Assembly (NCBI GenBank): GCA_902478605.1
Contig: CABSLQ010000019.1
Location: forward strand, 1-47,268
DNA: 47,268 nt
Direction: 5' to 3'
Source of the DNA: an uncultured Oscillospiraceae bacterium
GTDB lineage: Bacteria; Bacillota; Clostridia; Oscillospirales; Acutalibacteraceae
Below the pieces are notes generated by a model, which did not search any database, was not told the origin of the DNA, and worked only from the letters and a program-made list of their open reading frames with translations. The position numbers and the translations under genes were made by a program. This document shows, one piece after another, positions 31,982 to 40,685 of the stretch. The number at the start of each line of letters is the position of its first letter. The stretch's first letter is position 1.

Positions 31982-33325
31982 ATGGCCAAGGAAAACTCCA
32001 TGAGTAAAACGTCCGCCATTAACAGGGCGGCTCTTCGGCGCAGGGCGGTCGTCGGTATCTTGCTGGCGATATCCGCCCTTTTCGTCGTTTTGTTTTTTCT
32101 TCCCTATGTCACCTTTGTGCTCAGTAAGGTGACCTATCGCTTTACCTCGCTGCAGCTGGTGACCAGCTTTATGACAGTCAAAGGGGTGGCGATTGCCATC
32201 CCGCTGGTGGCCAAAATGGCGGTGGTGCTGGGCCTGGTACTGGCGATTGCAGGAGCCGTGCTCATCATCTGCCGCAAGCCGATGGCTTCGGCTGTCTGCT
32301 ATATTTTTACCGCGCTGTGCGCTCTCGCGACCATGATGACGATAAACGCCATGTCATCCCAGTTCGTGGATGTCGGCGTGGGCAGCATTTCCATCGGCTT
32401 TCACTGGCCGCTGGCCCTTCAGATTGCCGGCGGCATCGTGGCTGCGCTGCTCGCCGTGTGGACAAAGGGCGGCGAAACGCTGGCGGCCGCCGTGTTCCGG
32501 GTATTCGCCTGTATGTCGGTGGGGTCGGTGGCCATTATCACCCTGTATATGATTGTGTCCGGTGCCCCCGCCATCGGGGAGATCGGACTGGGCAACTTTC
32601 TGTTCGGCACGGACTGGAATCCAACCAATGGGAAATACGGCATCTTATATATGATTCTCGCCTCTTTTGCCGGCATGTTTGGCGCCATCATCATCGGGGT
32701 TCCCATCGGTCTGCTGACCGCCGTGTTTCTCGCAGAACTGGCGCCGCGCCCTCTCGCAATGGTGGTACGGCCGGCTGTCGAACTGCTGGCCGGCATCCCA
32801 TCGGTTATCTATGGCTTTTTTGGCATGGTGGTGCTGGTTCCCTTCCTGCGCAATCTGTTCCCCGGCACGGTGGGGGAAAGCCTGCTGGCCATGGTGCTGA
32901 TCCTGGCGGTGATGGTGCTCCCCACCATCATCAGCGTGTCGGAAACCGCGCTGCGTGCCGTGCCCTCTTCCTATAAGGAAGCGTCGCTGGCGCTGGGCAA
33001 CACCCATATCGGCACCATCTTCAAGGTGCTCATTCCCGCTTCCAAGTCGGGTATTCTCGCGGGCGTCATTCTCGGTGTGGGACGTGCCATTGGTGAGGCG
33101 ATGGCGGTCGTCATGGTGTGCGGCAACATTGCAAACTTCCCCAAGCTGCTCGGCACGGTGCGGCCGCTGACGACCGGTATCATCCTGGAGATGGGCTATT
33201 CCTCCGGCCTGCACCGGGAAGCGCTGTTCAGCATCGGGCTGGTGCTCTTCGTTTTCATCATGATCGTCAATATTTCCTTTACCATCGTTTCCAAGAAGGG
33301 GGTGCAGATAAGTGGCAAGGAATGA
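31982..33325 (+). CDS. pstC: Phosphate ABC transporter permease PstC with long N-terminal extension
   Basis: PstC is one of two membrane channel subunits. The protein is 447 residues, while usual PstC proteins are about 300. The canonical permease begins near residue 165 (GNFLFGTDWNPTNGKYGI) and includes the EAA-type loop (ETALRAVPSSYKEASLALG, then GIGRAIGEAM as VGRAIGEAM). The extra N-terminal 165 residues contain about four hydrophobic segments (near 24-46, 68-98, 101-121 and 141-158) that I do not recognise. The start codon has AAGGTAGGAG before it. It overlaps pstA by 14 bases. Confidence 0.94.
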   Translation: MAKENSMSKTSAINRAALRRRAVVGILLAISALFVVLFFLPYVTFVLSKVTYRFTSLQLVTSFMTVKGVAIAIPLVAKMAVVLGLVLAIAGAVLIICRKPMASAVCYIFTALCALATMMTINAMSSQFVDVGVGSISIGFHWPLALQIAGGIVAALLAVWTKGGETLAAAVFRVFACMSVGSVAIITLYMIVSGAPAIGEIGLGNFLFGTDWNPTNGKYGILYMILASFAGMFGAIIIGVPIGLLTAVFLAELAPRPLAMVVRPAVELLAGIPSVIYGFFGMVVLVPFLRNLFPGTVGESLLAMVLILAVMVLPTIISVSETALRAVPSSYKEASLALGNTHIGTIFKVLIPASKSGILAGVILGVGRAIGEAMAVVMVCGNIANFPKLLGTVRPLTTGIILEMGYSSGLHREALFSIGLVLFVFIMIVNISFTIVSKKGVQISGKE

Positions 33326-34196
33326 GGAAACGCTCTCCCTCTACCGTAAGCGCCGCCGTGTAGGCGACCACGTGCTGGCGGTACTTATCTATGTGGCGGC
33401 CGCTATAACGGTGTGCATTCTCGTGGGTATCATCGGTTATATCCTTGTCAAAGGGGTACCTCACATTTCGTGGAATTTCCTGGCCTCGGATTTCTCGGCT
33501 CTGGATGAAAATCGGCAGGGTATACTGCCCATGATAATCAACACCCTGTATATTGTTGTTATTACTCTACTTATTGTTACCCCGATTGGTGTATCCTCCG
33601 CCATCTATCTGACCCAGTATGCCCGCCAGGGCAAGCTGGTCAAAACCATCCGGTTTACCACCGAAGTGCTGTCGGGCGTGCCGTCCATTCTGTTCGGCAT
33701 GTTTGGCTATACGGTTTTCTGCGTTATGTTCGGCATGGGAACCTCTATTTTGGCCGGCTGTCTGACAATGTCAATCTGTATTTTGCCCACCATCGTACGC
33801 ACCACGGAGGAATCCCTCATTGCCGTCCCGGAAAGCTATAAGGAAGGGGCGATGGCCCTGGGGGCAGGCAAGCTGCGGGTGGTGATGGGTATTGTGCTGC
33901 CCTGTGCCATGCCGGGTATTCTGACGGCGGTCATTCTCGGCATGGGGCGCATTGTCGGCGAATCGGCGGCGCTCCTGCTGACCTCCGGCATCGCCACCGA
34001 CATGCCGAAAAACGTGCTTGAGCATATCATGAACAGCGGCCGCACCCTGACGCTTCACCTGTATCAGACGGCGACCGAGGCCACCGATCCGCAGGCGTTT
34101 GATATTGCCTATGCCACGGCGGCGGTGCTTCTGATTCTGGTATTCCTGCTCAATCGGCTGGCAGGGCTGCTGTCCCGGACACTCAAAAAAGGATAA
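33312..34196 (+). CDS. pstA: Phosphate ABC transporter permease PstA
   Basis: The second channel subunit, 294 residues with six hydrophobic segments and the cytoplasmic coupling loop TEESLIAVPESYKEGAMALGAGK followed by GMGRIVGESAALLLT. Start is GTG 33312 inside pstC. GNFLA-type start WNFLASDFSALDENRQGILPMI is typical for PstA. Six bases separate it from the pstB frame, so the two are coupled. Confidence 0.95.
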   Translation: MARNEETLSLYRKRRRVGDHVLAVLIYVAAAITVCILVGIIGYILVKGVPHISWNFLASDFSALDENRQGILPMIINTLYIVVITLLIVTPIGVSSAIYLTQYARQGKLVKTIRFTTEVLSGVPSILFGMFGYTVFCVMFGMGTSILAGCLTMSICILPTIVRTTEESLIAVPESYKEGAMALGAGKLRVVMGIVLPCAMPGILTAVILGMGRIVGESAALLLTSGIATDMPKNVLEHIMNSGRTLTLHLYQTATEATDPQAFDIAYATAAVLLILVFLLNRLAGLLSRTLKKG

Positions 34197-34208
34197 GGAA
34201 AGATGGAT

Positions 34209-34964
34209 ATGCGTACAAAAATCAGTCTGCAGAATCTGGATTTGTTTTACGGGGATTTTCAGGCGCTCAAGGGCATCAGCATGGAGATTGAGGAGCAGAA
34301 AATCACCGCCTTTATCGGGCCCTCCGGCTGCGGCAAATCGACCTGCATCAAGACCATCAACCGCATGAACGATCTGATCGACAACTGCCGGATCACGGGA
34401 CGCATCCTCATTGACGATGAGGATATATACGACCCGCGCACCGACGTCACCCTGCTGCGCAAGCGGGCGGGCATGGTGTTTCAGAAGCCCAATCCGTTCC
34501 CCATGAGCATTTACGACAACATCGCCTACGGCCCGCGCGTGCACGGTATCCGTGCCAAGAAGGAGCTCGACGAAATTGTGGAGCGTTCCCTGCGCGGGGC
34601 GGCGTTGTGGGACGAGGTCAAGGACCGGCTGAAAAATTCCGCGCTCGGCATGTCCGGCGGACAGCAGCAGCGCCTTTGCATTGCCCGGGCCCTGGCGGTG
34701 GAGCCGGATATCCTGCTCATGGACGAACCGACCTCCGCGCTGGATCCGATTTCCACGCTGAAAATCGAGGATTTGATGCAGGAGCTGAAGAAGCAGTATA
34801 CGGTGGTCATCGTCACCCACAATATGCAGCAGGCGGGACGTATCGCGGATAAAACCGCCTTCTTCCTGCTGGGCGAGCTGGTGGAATTTGACGATACGGT
34901 TACCATGTTCAACACCCCGCACGACAAACGCACCGAGGACTATATCACCGGCCGGTTCGGATAA
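34209..34964 (+). CDS. pstB: Phosphate ABC transporter ATPase PstB
   Basis: PstB hydrolyses ATP to power phosphate uptake. The 251-residue protein has Walker A GPSGCGKST at 37-45, a Q-loop in FQKPNPFPMSIYDN (the PstB-specific form), signature MSGGQQQRL, Walker B ILLMDEP and the switch histidine in VTHNM. ATG 34209 is preferred over ATG 34203 because AAGGA would otherwise be too close. Length and motifs match the family throughout. Confidence 0.96.
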   Translation: MRTKISLQNLDLFYGDFQALKGISMEIEEQKITAFIGPSGCGKSTCIKTINRMNDLIDNCRITGRILIDDEDIYDPRTDVTLLRKRAGMVFQKPNPFPMSIYDNIAYGPRVHGIRAKKELDEIVERSLRGAALWDEVKDRLKNSALGMSGGQQQRLCIARALAVEPDILLMDEPTSALDPISTLKIEDLMQELKKQYTVVIVTHNMQQAGRIADKTAFFLLGELVEFDDTVTMFNTPHDKRTEDYITGRFG

Positions 34965-34983
34965 GAAAGGAACGACAGACATC

Positions 34984-35685
34984 ATGCCGAGAAATGTATT
35001 CGATGAGGAACTGGAACGATTGGGAGCCGATTTGGCTGAGATGGGGCGCCGTATAGACGCCATCATGCAGGGGACGCTGGCCACCCTCAAAACGATGGAC
35101 GCCGCGATGGCAAAAACCATCTTCCCGCAGGATTCGGAAATCAACAATATGGAAAAGAGCATTGAGCGCAGCTGCATCAATCTTTTCGCCCTGCAGCAGC
35201 CGCTCGCCCGGGATCTGCGCGTCATCACCGCCACCCTGAAGGTGATCACCGACCTCGAGCGCATATCGGATCAGTGCGCCGATATCTGCGAGATTTTGGC
35301 CACCGTGGCGGGAATGGCCGGCATGCACGCCTCGCCGCGTATGCTGCAGATGTTCGAGAAAGCACGGGAGATGGTGGCCGGTGCGGTGGATGCCTATATC
35401 CGGCGGGACTCTGCGGCCGCCGCAAAAATCTGCGCCGCGGACGACGAGGTGGACGCGCTCTTCTCCTCCACCGTGCTCGAGCTTTGCGGGCAGATTTCCC
35501 GCGACAATGCCACCGTCCCCGAGCATGTGGATTTCATGTTTATCGCCAAGTATATCGAGCGCATGGCGGATCACGCGACCAATATTGCGGAGTGGGCGAT
35601 TTTTATCGAAACGGGCCGGCATCCGAACCTGAACGATACGCAGGAGACGGAGCCCTCGCTGCAGGGGAAGGGGCCGACCGCCTGA
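34984..35685 (+). CDS. phoU: Phosphate signalling protein PhoU
   Basis: PhoU couples the Pst transporter state to the PhoR kinase and limits phosphate uptake. The 233-residue protein is all-helical with the two PhoU repeats, marked by INNMEKSIERSCINLFALQQPLARDLR and ITDLERISDQCADI in the first half and MFIAKYIERMADHATNIAEW in the second (E/D metal-site residues visible). AAAGGAAC lies about 12 bases before ATG 34984. The C-terminal 20 residues are acidic and variable. Confidence 0.95.
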   Translation: MPRNVFDEELERLGADLAEMGRRIDAIMQGTLATLKTMDAAMAKTIFPQDSEINNMEKSIERSCINLFALQQPLARDLRVITATLKVITDLERISDQCADICEILATVAGMAGMHASPRMLQMFEKAREMVAGAVDAYIRRDSAAAAKICAADDEVDALFSSTVLELCGQISRDNATVPEHVDFMFIAKYIERMADHATNIAEWAIFIETGRHPNLNDTQETEPSLQGKGPTA

Positions 35686-35690
35686 ACGGC

Positions 35691-35753
35691 TGGACAACGG
35701 CGATGCCGGTCTGGTATACTGAACGGGGCGGCTTTGACAACCCCACTTTGACA
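35691..35753 (+). promoter_or_regulatory. Internal promoter candidate before phoP with a TTTGACA direct repeat
   Basis: TGGACA (35691-35696) and TATACT (35715-35720) are 18 bases apart. Downstream, TTTGACA occurs at 35733 and 35747, 14 bases start to start, resembling PhoP-type half sites. It would allow the regulators to be made apart from the transporter. Confidence 0.5.
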
Positions 35754-35770
35754 TAAGAAGGGATAAAGGC

Positions 35771-36469
35771 ATGGCGCTGATTTATATTGTGGACGATGAG
35801 CCGCATATTCGCCGGCTGGCTTCCATAGGATTAAAGGATGCCGGGTTTGAGACGGCGGAATTCTCCGATGGGACGACCCTGCTGCACGCGGTACAGCATA
35901 AGCGGCCGGATGCGGTGCTGCTCGACTGGATGATGCCGGGCCAGGACGGCCTGGCTGTCCTGCGCACACTGCGGGAGAATCCGGCCACGCGGCCGCTGCC
36001 GATACTGATGATGACCGCCCGGGCCGATGAGGTGGACCGGGTGCTGGGGCTGGAGCTTGGCGCGGACGATTATATCACCAAGCCGTTCAGCATCAAGGAG
36101 CTGGCCGCCCGCGTGCGCGCCGTCATCCGCCGGCAGGAATATCTGACCGCGCCCGAGGCGCAGACGCTGACCGTGTGCGGCATCACGGTGGATCCGGGCC
36201 GCCGTACCGTGCAGAAAAACGGCGTGCCGGTGGATCTCACCCAGAGAGAATTCGATCTGCTGTATACCTTGATGAAGGCGCCGGGGCAGGTGTTCACCCG
36301 TGAAATGCTGCTGGACATGGTGTGGAAGGTGGATTTTTACGGCGATACCCGCACGGTGGACGTCCATATCCGGTACCTTCGCCAGAAGCTGGAGGATGAA
36401 CCCGACGCCCCTAAACGCATTCTGACAGTGCGCGGTGTGGGCTATCGTTTTGCGGAGAACGCGGACTGA
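35771..36469 (+). CDS. phoP: OmpR/PhoB-family phosphate response regulator
   Basis: This 232-residue response regulator has a receiver domain with the acidic pocket D8-D9, phosphoacceptor D52 (LLDWMMPGQDG), T/S at MMTARAD and K104 (YITKPFSIKEL). A C-terminal winged helix follows (about 135-230; DLTQREFDLLYTLMKAPGQVFTREML, then GDTRTVDVHIRYLRQKLEDEP). Together with the kinase that follows it controls the Pho regulon, binding sites such as that upstream of pstS. Position downstream of phoU is less common than upstream placement in Bacillus. Confidence 0.94.
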   Translation: MALIYIVDDEPHIRRLASIGLKDAGFETAEFSDGTTLLHAVQHKRPDAVLLDWMMPGQDGLAVLRTLRENPATRPLPILMMTARADEVDRVLGLELGADDYITKPFSIKELAARVRAVIRRQEYLTAPEAQTLTVCGITVDPGRRTVQKNGVPVDLTQREFDLLYTLMKAPGQVFTREMLLDMVWKVDFYGDTRTVDVHIRYLRQKLEDEPDAPKRILTVRGVGYRFAENAD

Positions 36470-36493
36470 TATGAAACAGAGGGGGAAGATGGC

Positions 36494-38224
36494 ATGAGAA
36501 AACGTTTTTTCCGGGCGGCGACGGTCTCCATCGTGGCGGGATTGGTGATTGCGTTTTTATTTGCCATTCCCCTGATGGGACAATTGTATACCGATGAGAC
36601 ACAGAAGCGGCTGGAAACCGTGCTGACGCTGGCAGAAGGCTACGAGCTGACCGACGAGGGATATGAAATGCTGGCGCAGCGTGTCGGAGACCGCCTGGCA
36701 TCGGAGGAGACCGCTGTCCGTTTCACCATCATCGATGCGGACGGCGTGGTGCTGGGCGACAGCACGGCCGCCGCTGCCGAGATGGAAAATCACAGGGAAC
36801 GGCCGGAGGTGGAGCAGGCACTCCGGACCGGCAGCGGCAGCGATATTCGCCGCAGCGAGACCACCGGCAGCCGGGAGATGTATTTTGCCAGGCGGGTCGA
36901 ACTGCCCGGCGGTGGGCAGGGGGTATACCGTGCCTCGCTGCCTCTGAACCAGTTGGGAAGGATGCAGGCTACGCTGTGGTCTTGCGCCGCGATCGGCATT
37001 TTTATGGGGCTTATTGTCGCGCTGTTCAGTGCGCATTACGCGGCCGGACGGGTGGTGGAACCGCTGCAGCGGCTGACACGGGCGGCCCGTTCCATATCGG
37101 CAGGGGAAACGGCGGCCCCCGTGGAGGATGTGCCCGATGAGATGGGCGAGCTGGCCGGGGCCTTCAATTATATGTCGGAGCGGCTGTCCGCCGCTTACCG
37201 CAAGCTGGAAAACAACAATGAGCAGTTGGCCGCCGTGCTGCAGGGGATGAACGACGGCGTGGTGGCCGTGGATGCGCAGGGGAATATCACCCTGATGACC
37301 GAACGCGCGCGCGAGCTGCTCGGCTCCTATGCGGGCACGGTGCGCCGCTTGTCCGAATGCGGCACCCATTATCTGGCGGTGCAGGCCATGCTGGAGAAGG
37401 TGATGCAGGGAGGCGAGGCTTTCACCCAGCCGCTGTCCATCACGGTGCCGGCTGAGCGGGAGCTCGAGGTATATGTATCCCGCCTGAGCGGGAACGCCTC
37501 CGGCGCCCTGGCGGTCATCTCCGATGTAACCCGTATCCGCAAGCTGGAACGCATGCGCAGCGAGTTTGTCGCCAATGTTACGCATGAGCTCAAGACCCCG
37601 CTGACATCCATCCGCGGGTATATCGAGCTTTTGATGGCGGAAGAGCGCGATGCGCAGACAACGCGCTCCTTTTATGAGATTATCGAAATTGAGGCGGAAC
37701 GGCTTCAGAAGCTGACCGACGATTTGCTGCAGCTGTCCGATATTGAAAACGGCAGCACGGAACGGGAGGTCACCCCGATTCCTTTGGCCGAGACGGTGGA
37801 GAAGGTGATAAAGACCCTGCGGCCTGAGGCACAGGCGCGCGGCATTTCCCTGCATGCCTTTGTGGAGCCGGGGCTGCAGGTGGTCGCTGCACCGCACCGC
37901 CTGTATCAGCTGATCAAGAATCTGATGGAAAATGCGGTGAAATACAACCGCGACGGCGGCGCGGTCAATCTGTCCGCCGCCACCGAGCGCGGTGTGGCGG
38001 TCATCCGGGTGCACGATACGGGCATCGGCATCCCGCCCGAACATCTGGAGCGGATTTTTGAACGGTTTTATCGGGTGGATAAGGGCCGTTCGCGTGAGCT
38101 TGGCGGCACCGGCCTGGGCCTCTCCATTGTCAAGCATATCGTCAACCTGTATGGCGGTGACGTGCGGGTGGACAGCGAACCGGGTGTCGGCACCACCTTT
38201 ACGGTACGCCTTAATTGCCGATAG
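36494..38224 (+). CDS. phoR: Phosphate sensor histidine kinase
   Basis: The 576-residue kinase has membrane segments at about 11-29 and 160-181 with an extracytoplasmic sensor domain between, a HAMP linker (about 183-235), a PAS-like domain (about 245-350) and a HisKA domain with phosphorylation site H364 in VTHELKTPLTS. The HATPase part shows NLMENAVKYN, DTGIGIPPEHLERIFERFYRVD and GGTGLGLSIVKHIV. Its start follows the regulator gene by 24 bases with GGGGGAAG before ATG 36494. The operon ends in a terminator at 38282. Confidence 0.94.
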   Translation: MRKRFFRAATVSIVAGLVIAFLFAIPLMGQLYTDETQKRLETVLTLAEGYELTDEGYEMLAQRVGDRLASEETAVRFTIIDADGVVLGDSTAAAAEMENHRERPEVEQALRTGSGSDIRRSETTGSREMYFARRVELPGGGQGVYRASLPLNQLGRMQATLWSCAAIGIFMGLIVALFSAHYAAGRVVEPLQRLTRAARSISAGETAAPVEDVPDEMGELAGAFNYMSERLSAAYRKLENNNEQLAAVLQGMNDGVVAVDAQGNITLMTERARELLGSYAGTVRRLSECGTHYLAVQAMLEKVMQGGEAFTQPLSITVPAERELEVYVSRLSGNASGALAVISDVTRIRKLERMRSEFVANVTHELKTPLTSIRGYIELLMAEERDAQTTRSFYEIIEIEAERLQKLTDDLLQLSDIENGSTEREVTPIPLAETVEKVIKTLRPEAQARGISLHAFVEPGLQVVAAPHRLYQLIKNLMENAVKYNRDGGAVNLSAATERGVAVIRVHDTGIGIPPEHLERIFERFYRVDKGRSRELGGTGLGLSIVKHIVNLYGGDVRVDSEPGVGTTFTVRLNCR

Positions 38225-38281
38225 GCTGCCAATACGAAGTATTGCCAAACTGCATCCACCATTTTGCAGCATTCCTGGAAG

Positions 38282-38322
38282 AAGCGCTTGAAGGCCATCA
38301 CCGTGGTCTCAAGCGCTTTTTT
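38282..38322 (+). terminator. Terminator after the pst-pho operon
   Basis: AAGCGCTTGA and TCAAGCGCTT flank a 17-base loop and are followed by a T run. Confidence 0.85.
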
Positions 38323-38429
38323 CGGTTTCTGCCGCTGCGCAGACGTTCCTTTTGCTGCATAAATCCATTTGAAAGCCTTCATTATTTTAAGAAAAAGCAG
38401 GTTTTGGCAGAAGAATGGCGGAAAACCTC

Positions 38430-38459
38430 TTGCAATCCCGGTGTGCTTTCGCGTATAAT
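38430..38459 (+). promoter_or_regulatory. liv operon promoter, TTGCAA-N18-TATAAT
   Basis: TTGCAA (38430-38435) and TATAAT (38454-38459) are 18 bases apart, 32 bases before the substrate-binding protein start. Confidence 0.75.
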
Positions 38460-38490
38460 AAAGTACATAGCGCACTATGGAGGGATCAAG

Positions 38491-39669
38491 ATGAAAAAGA
38501 GAAGAATATTGTCTTTTATTTTGGCGGCGGCCATGCTGGCCGTACCGCTGGCCGGCTGTTCCGCAGACGAGGAGCCGGGTGACGGGAGCGGTTCGAGCGA
38601 ACCGATAGTGATTGGCGGCCTTGCGCCCCTGACCGGCGACGTGTCGCAGTATGGCATCGCGGTGCGCAACGCCATCGAGATGGCCGTGGAGGATATTAAC
38701 GAAGCGGGCGGCATTCTGGGCGGCCGGCAGATCACGTTTATCTGCGAGGACGAAAAGGGCGACGCTACCGAGGCCACCAACGCCTATACCAAGCTGGTGG
38801 ATAACGACGGGATCGTGGCTCTGCTGGGCGATGTGACCTCTGCCCCCTGCAAGGCGGTGGCGGCCCGGGCGGCGGCGGATAATCTTCCCATGCTGACCCC
38901 CTCGGGCACCGACGCGGAGATTACCACCATCGGCGAAAACGTGTTCCGCACCTGCTTCATCGACCCGTATCAGGGGCAGCTGATGGCCAACTATGCCGCC
39001 AAAGAGTTGAACGCCAAAACGGCGGCCGTCCTGTACGACTCGGGCGATTCCTATTCCACCGGTATTGCAAAGGCCTTTGTGGAAGCGGCTAAGGAGGAAG
39101 GCATCACCATCACCAATGAGCTGGGCTATGCTTCGGGCAGCACCGACTTCAACGCCCAGCTGACCAGCATCAAAAGCAGCAACCCCGACGTGCTGCTGCT
39201 GCCGGTATATTACAGCGACGTGGCCCTGATTGTCAGCCAGATTAAGCAGCAGGGCATCACATCCACCCTGCTGGGGGCCGACGGCTGGGACGGCGTGGCC
39301 GCTCAGCTGGACCCCACCACCAGGGACGTGGTGGCCGACAAGGCCTTTTTCTGCAGCCAGTATTCCGCCGTTTCCACCGATCCGGAGCTGCAGGCGTTTT
39401 TGACCGAATACAAGGAGAAGTATAATCTGGAGCCCAACATGTTTGCGGTGCTGGGCTACGATTCCATGCACATCATGGCCGAGGCCATTGAAAAGGCCGG
39501 TTCCACCGATTCGGACGCCATCATCCAGGCGCTGGCCGAAACCAACTATGACGGCCTGACCGGCACCACCACCTTTGACGAGGCGCGCAATCCGGTCCGC
39601 GAGGCGATCATTACCTCCTTTGACGCGACCGGCGCGTATAAGGTTATCGAAAGCTATACCATGCAGTAA
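38491..39669 (+). CDS. livJ: Branched-chain amino acid ABC transporter substrate-binding lipoprotein
   Basis: This 392-residue periplasmic-type binding protein probably binds leucine, isoleucine or valine; related members bind other amides or urea. It has a lipoprotein signal peptide (MKKRRILSFILAAAML, lipobox PLAGC), the LivJ start IGGLAPLTGDVSQYG, and the central GDVTSAPCKAVAARAAADNLPMLTPSGTD region. The C-terminal half follows the same fold (FFCSQYSAVSTDP). GGAGGG lies before ATG 38491; an apparent upstream extension has no start signal. First gene of a five-gene liv operon. Confidence 0.93.
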   Translation: MKKRRILSFILAAAMLAVPLAGCSADEEPGDGSGSSEPIVIGGLAPLTGDVSQYGIAVRNAIEMAVEDINEAGGILGGRQITFICEDEKGDATEATNAYTKLVDNDGIVALLGDVTSAPCKAVAARAAADNLPMLTPSGTDAEITTIGENVFRTCFIDPYQGQLMANYAAKELNAKTAAVLYDSGDSYSTGIAKAFVEAAKEEGITITNELGYASGSTDFNAQLTSIKSSNPDVLLLPVYYSDVALIVSQIKQQGITSTLLGADGWDGVAAQLDPTTRDVVADKAFFCSQYSAVSTDPELQAFLTEYKEKYNLEPNMFAVLGYDSMHIMAEAIEKAGSTDSDAIIQALAETNYDGLTGTTTFDEARNPVREAIITSFDATGAYKVIESYTMQ

Positions 39670-39800
39670 CCCGACAATCGCATAGCGCGGAAAAAGAGGA
39701 TGGGCGAAACGTCATCCTCTTTTCCGGTTATGTGCCCTTTTGCCGGCGGACTGCAAAAGGTTACCACTACCATACGAATAGAAAAGTTAGAAGGTGCGGC

Positions 39801-40682
39801 ATGGACTTTATTACGCAACTGTTTAACGGGCTGGGACTCGGAAGCATATACGCGTTGGTGGCCCTGGGCTACAGCATGGTGTACGGCATCGTCCAGCTCA
39901 TCAACTTCGCCCACGGCGATATCCTGATGGTGGGCGGCTATATGGTGTACCTGATTGTCGTACAGGCCGGGCTGCCGGTATGGCTGGCCATCCCGTTTTC
40001 CATTCTGGTGTGTGCGCTGGCCGGTGTCGTCATTCAGCGGGTGGCGTATCACCGGCTGCTGGTACATAACGCGGCGCGCATTTCCCTGCTCATTACCGCC
40101 CTGGGCGTCAGCATTTTTCTGCAGAATCTGTTTATGCTGCTGTTCGGCTCTGAGGCCAAAACCATGCCGCTGCTTTTTGATTTCGGCAATATCGGGACCG
40201 AGAGCTTCTCTCTGCCTTCGACAACCATCATTAACATTGTCGTGTCGGTGGTGATGATGGTGGGCTTGCAGCTGCTGGTGAACCGGACCAAGGTGGGCCG
40301 CGCCATGCAGGCCACCTCCGAGGACGCCGGGGCGGCTAAGCTCATGGGTATCAATACCAACCGGATTATCACCTTCACCTTTGCCGTGGGCTCCGCTCTC
40401 GCGGCGGTGGGCGCCATTCTGTATTGCAGCACCTATCCGCAGATCCGGCCCACCATGGGCAACCTGCTGGGGCTGAAGGCCTTCGTGGCGGCGGTGCTGG
40501 GCGGCATCGGTTCCATTCCCGGCGCTATGCTGGGCGGCTATCTGCTGGGGGTCGTGGAGAGCTTGACCAAGGCATATATCACCACTACCAGCACCGACGC
40601 GGTGGTGTTTGCCATCCTGATTATCGTGCTGCTGGTCAAACCGGCCGGCCTGCTCGGTCAGAACAGAAAGGAGAAGGTGTAA
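39801..40682 (+). CDS. livH: Branched-chain amino acid ABC transporter permease LivH
   Basis: The 293-residue membrane protein carries the LivH start LFNGLGLGSIYALVALGYSMVYGIVQLINFAHGDI and seven to eight hydrophobic segments. The coupling region RAMQATSEDAGAAKLMGINTNRII is the family EAA-like loop, and KAFVAAVLGGIGSIPGAMLGG follows. AGAAGGTG precedes ATG 39801; a longer frame from 39732 is not needed. It forms the channel with LivM. Confidence 0.95.
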   Translation: MDFITQLFNGLGLGSIYALVALGYSMVYGIVQLINFAHGDILMVGGYMVYLIVVQAGLPVWLAIPFSILVCALAGVVIQRVAYHRLLVHNAARISLLITALGVSIFLQNLFMLLFGSEAKTMPLLFDFGNIGTESFSLPSTTIINIVVSVVMMVGLQLLVNRTKVGRAMQATSEDAGAAKLMGINTNRIITFTFAVGSALAAVGAILYCSTYPQIRPTMGNLLGLKAFVAAVLGGIGSIPGAMLGGYLLGVVESLTKAYITTTSTDAVVFAILIIVLLVKPAGLLGQNRKEKV

Positions 40683-40685
40683 GCC

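Noticed and set aside
36557..38272. Open frame of 571 codons antisense to phoR
   Set aside because: No start signal or known motif, and it is covered by a complete histidine kinase on the other strand.
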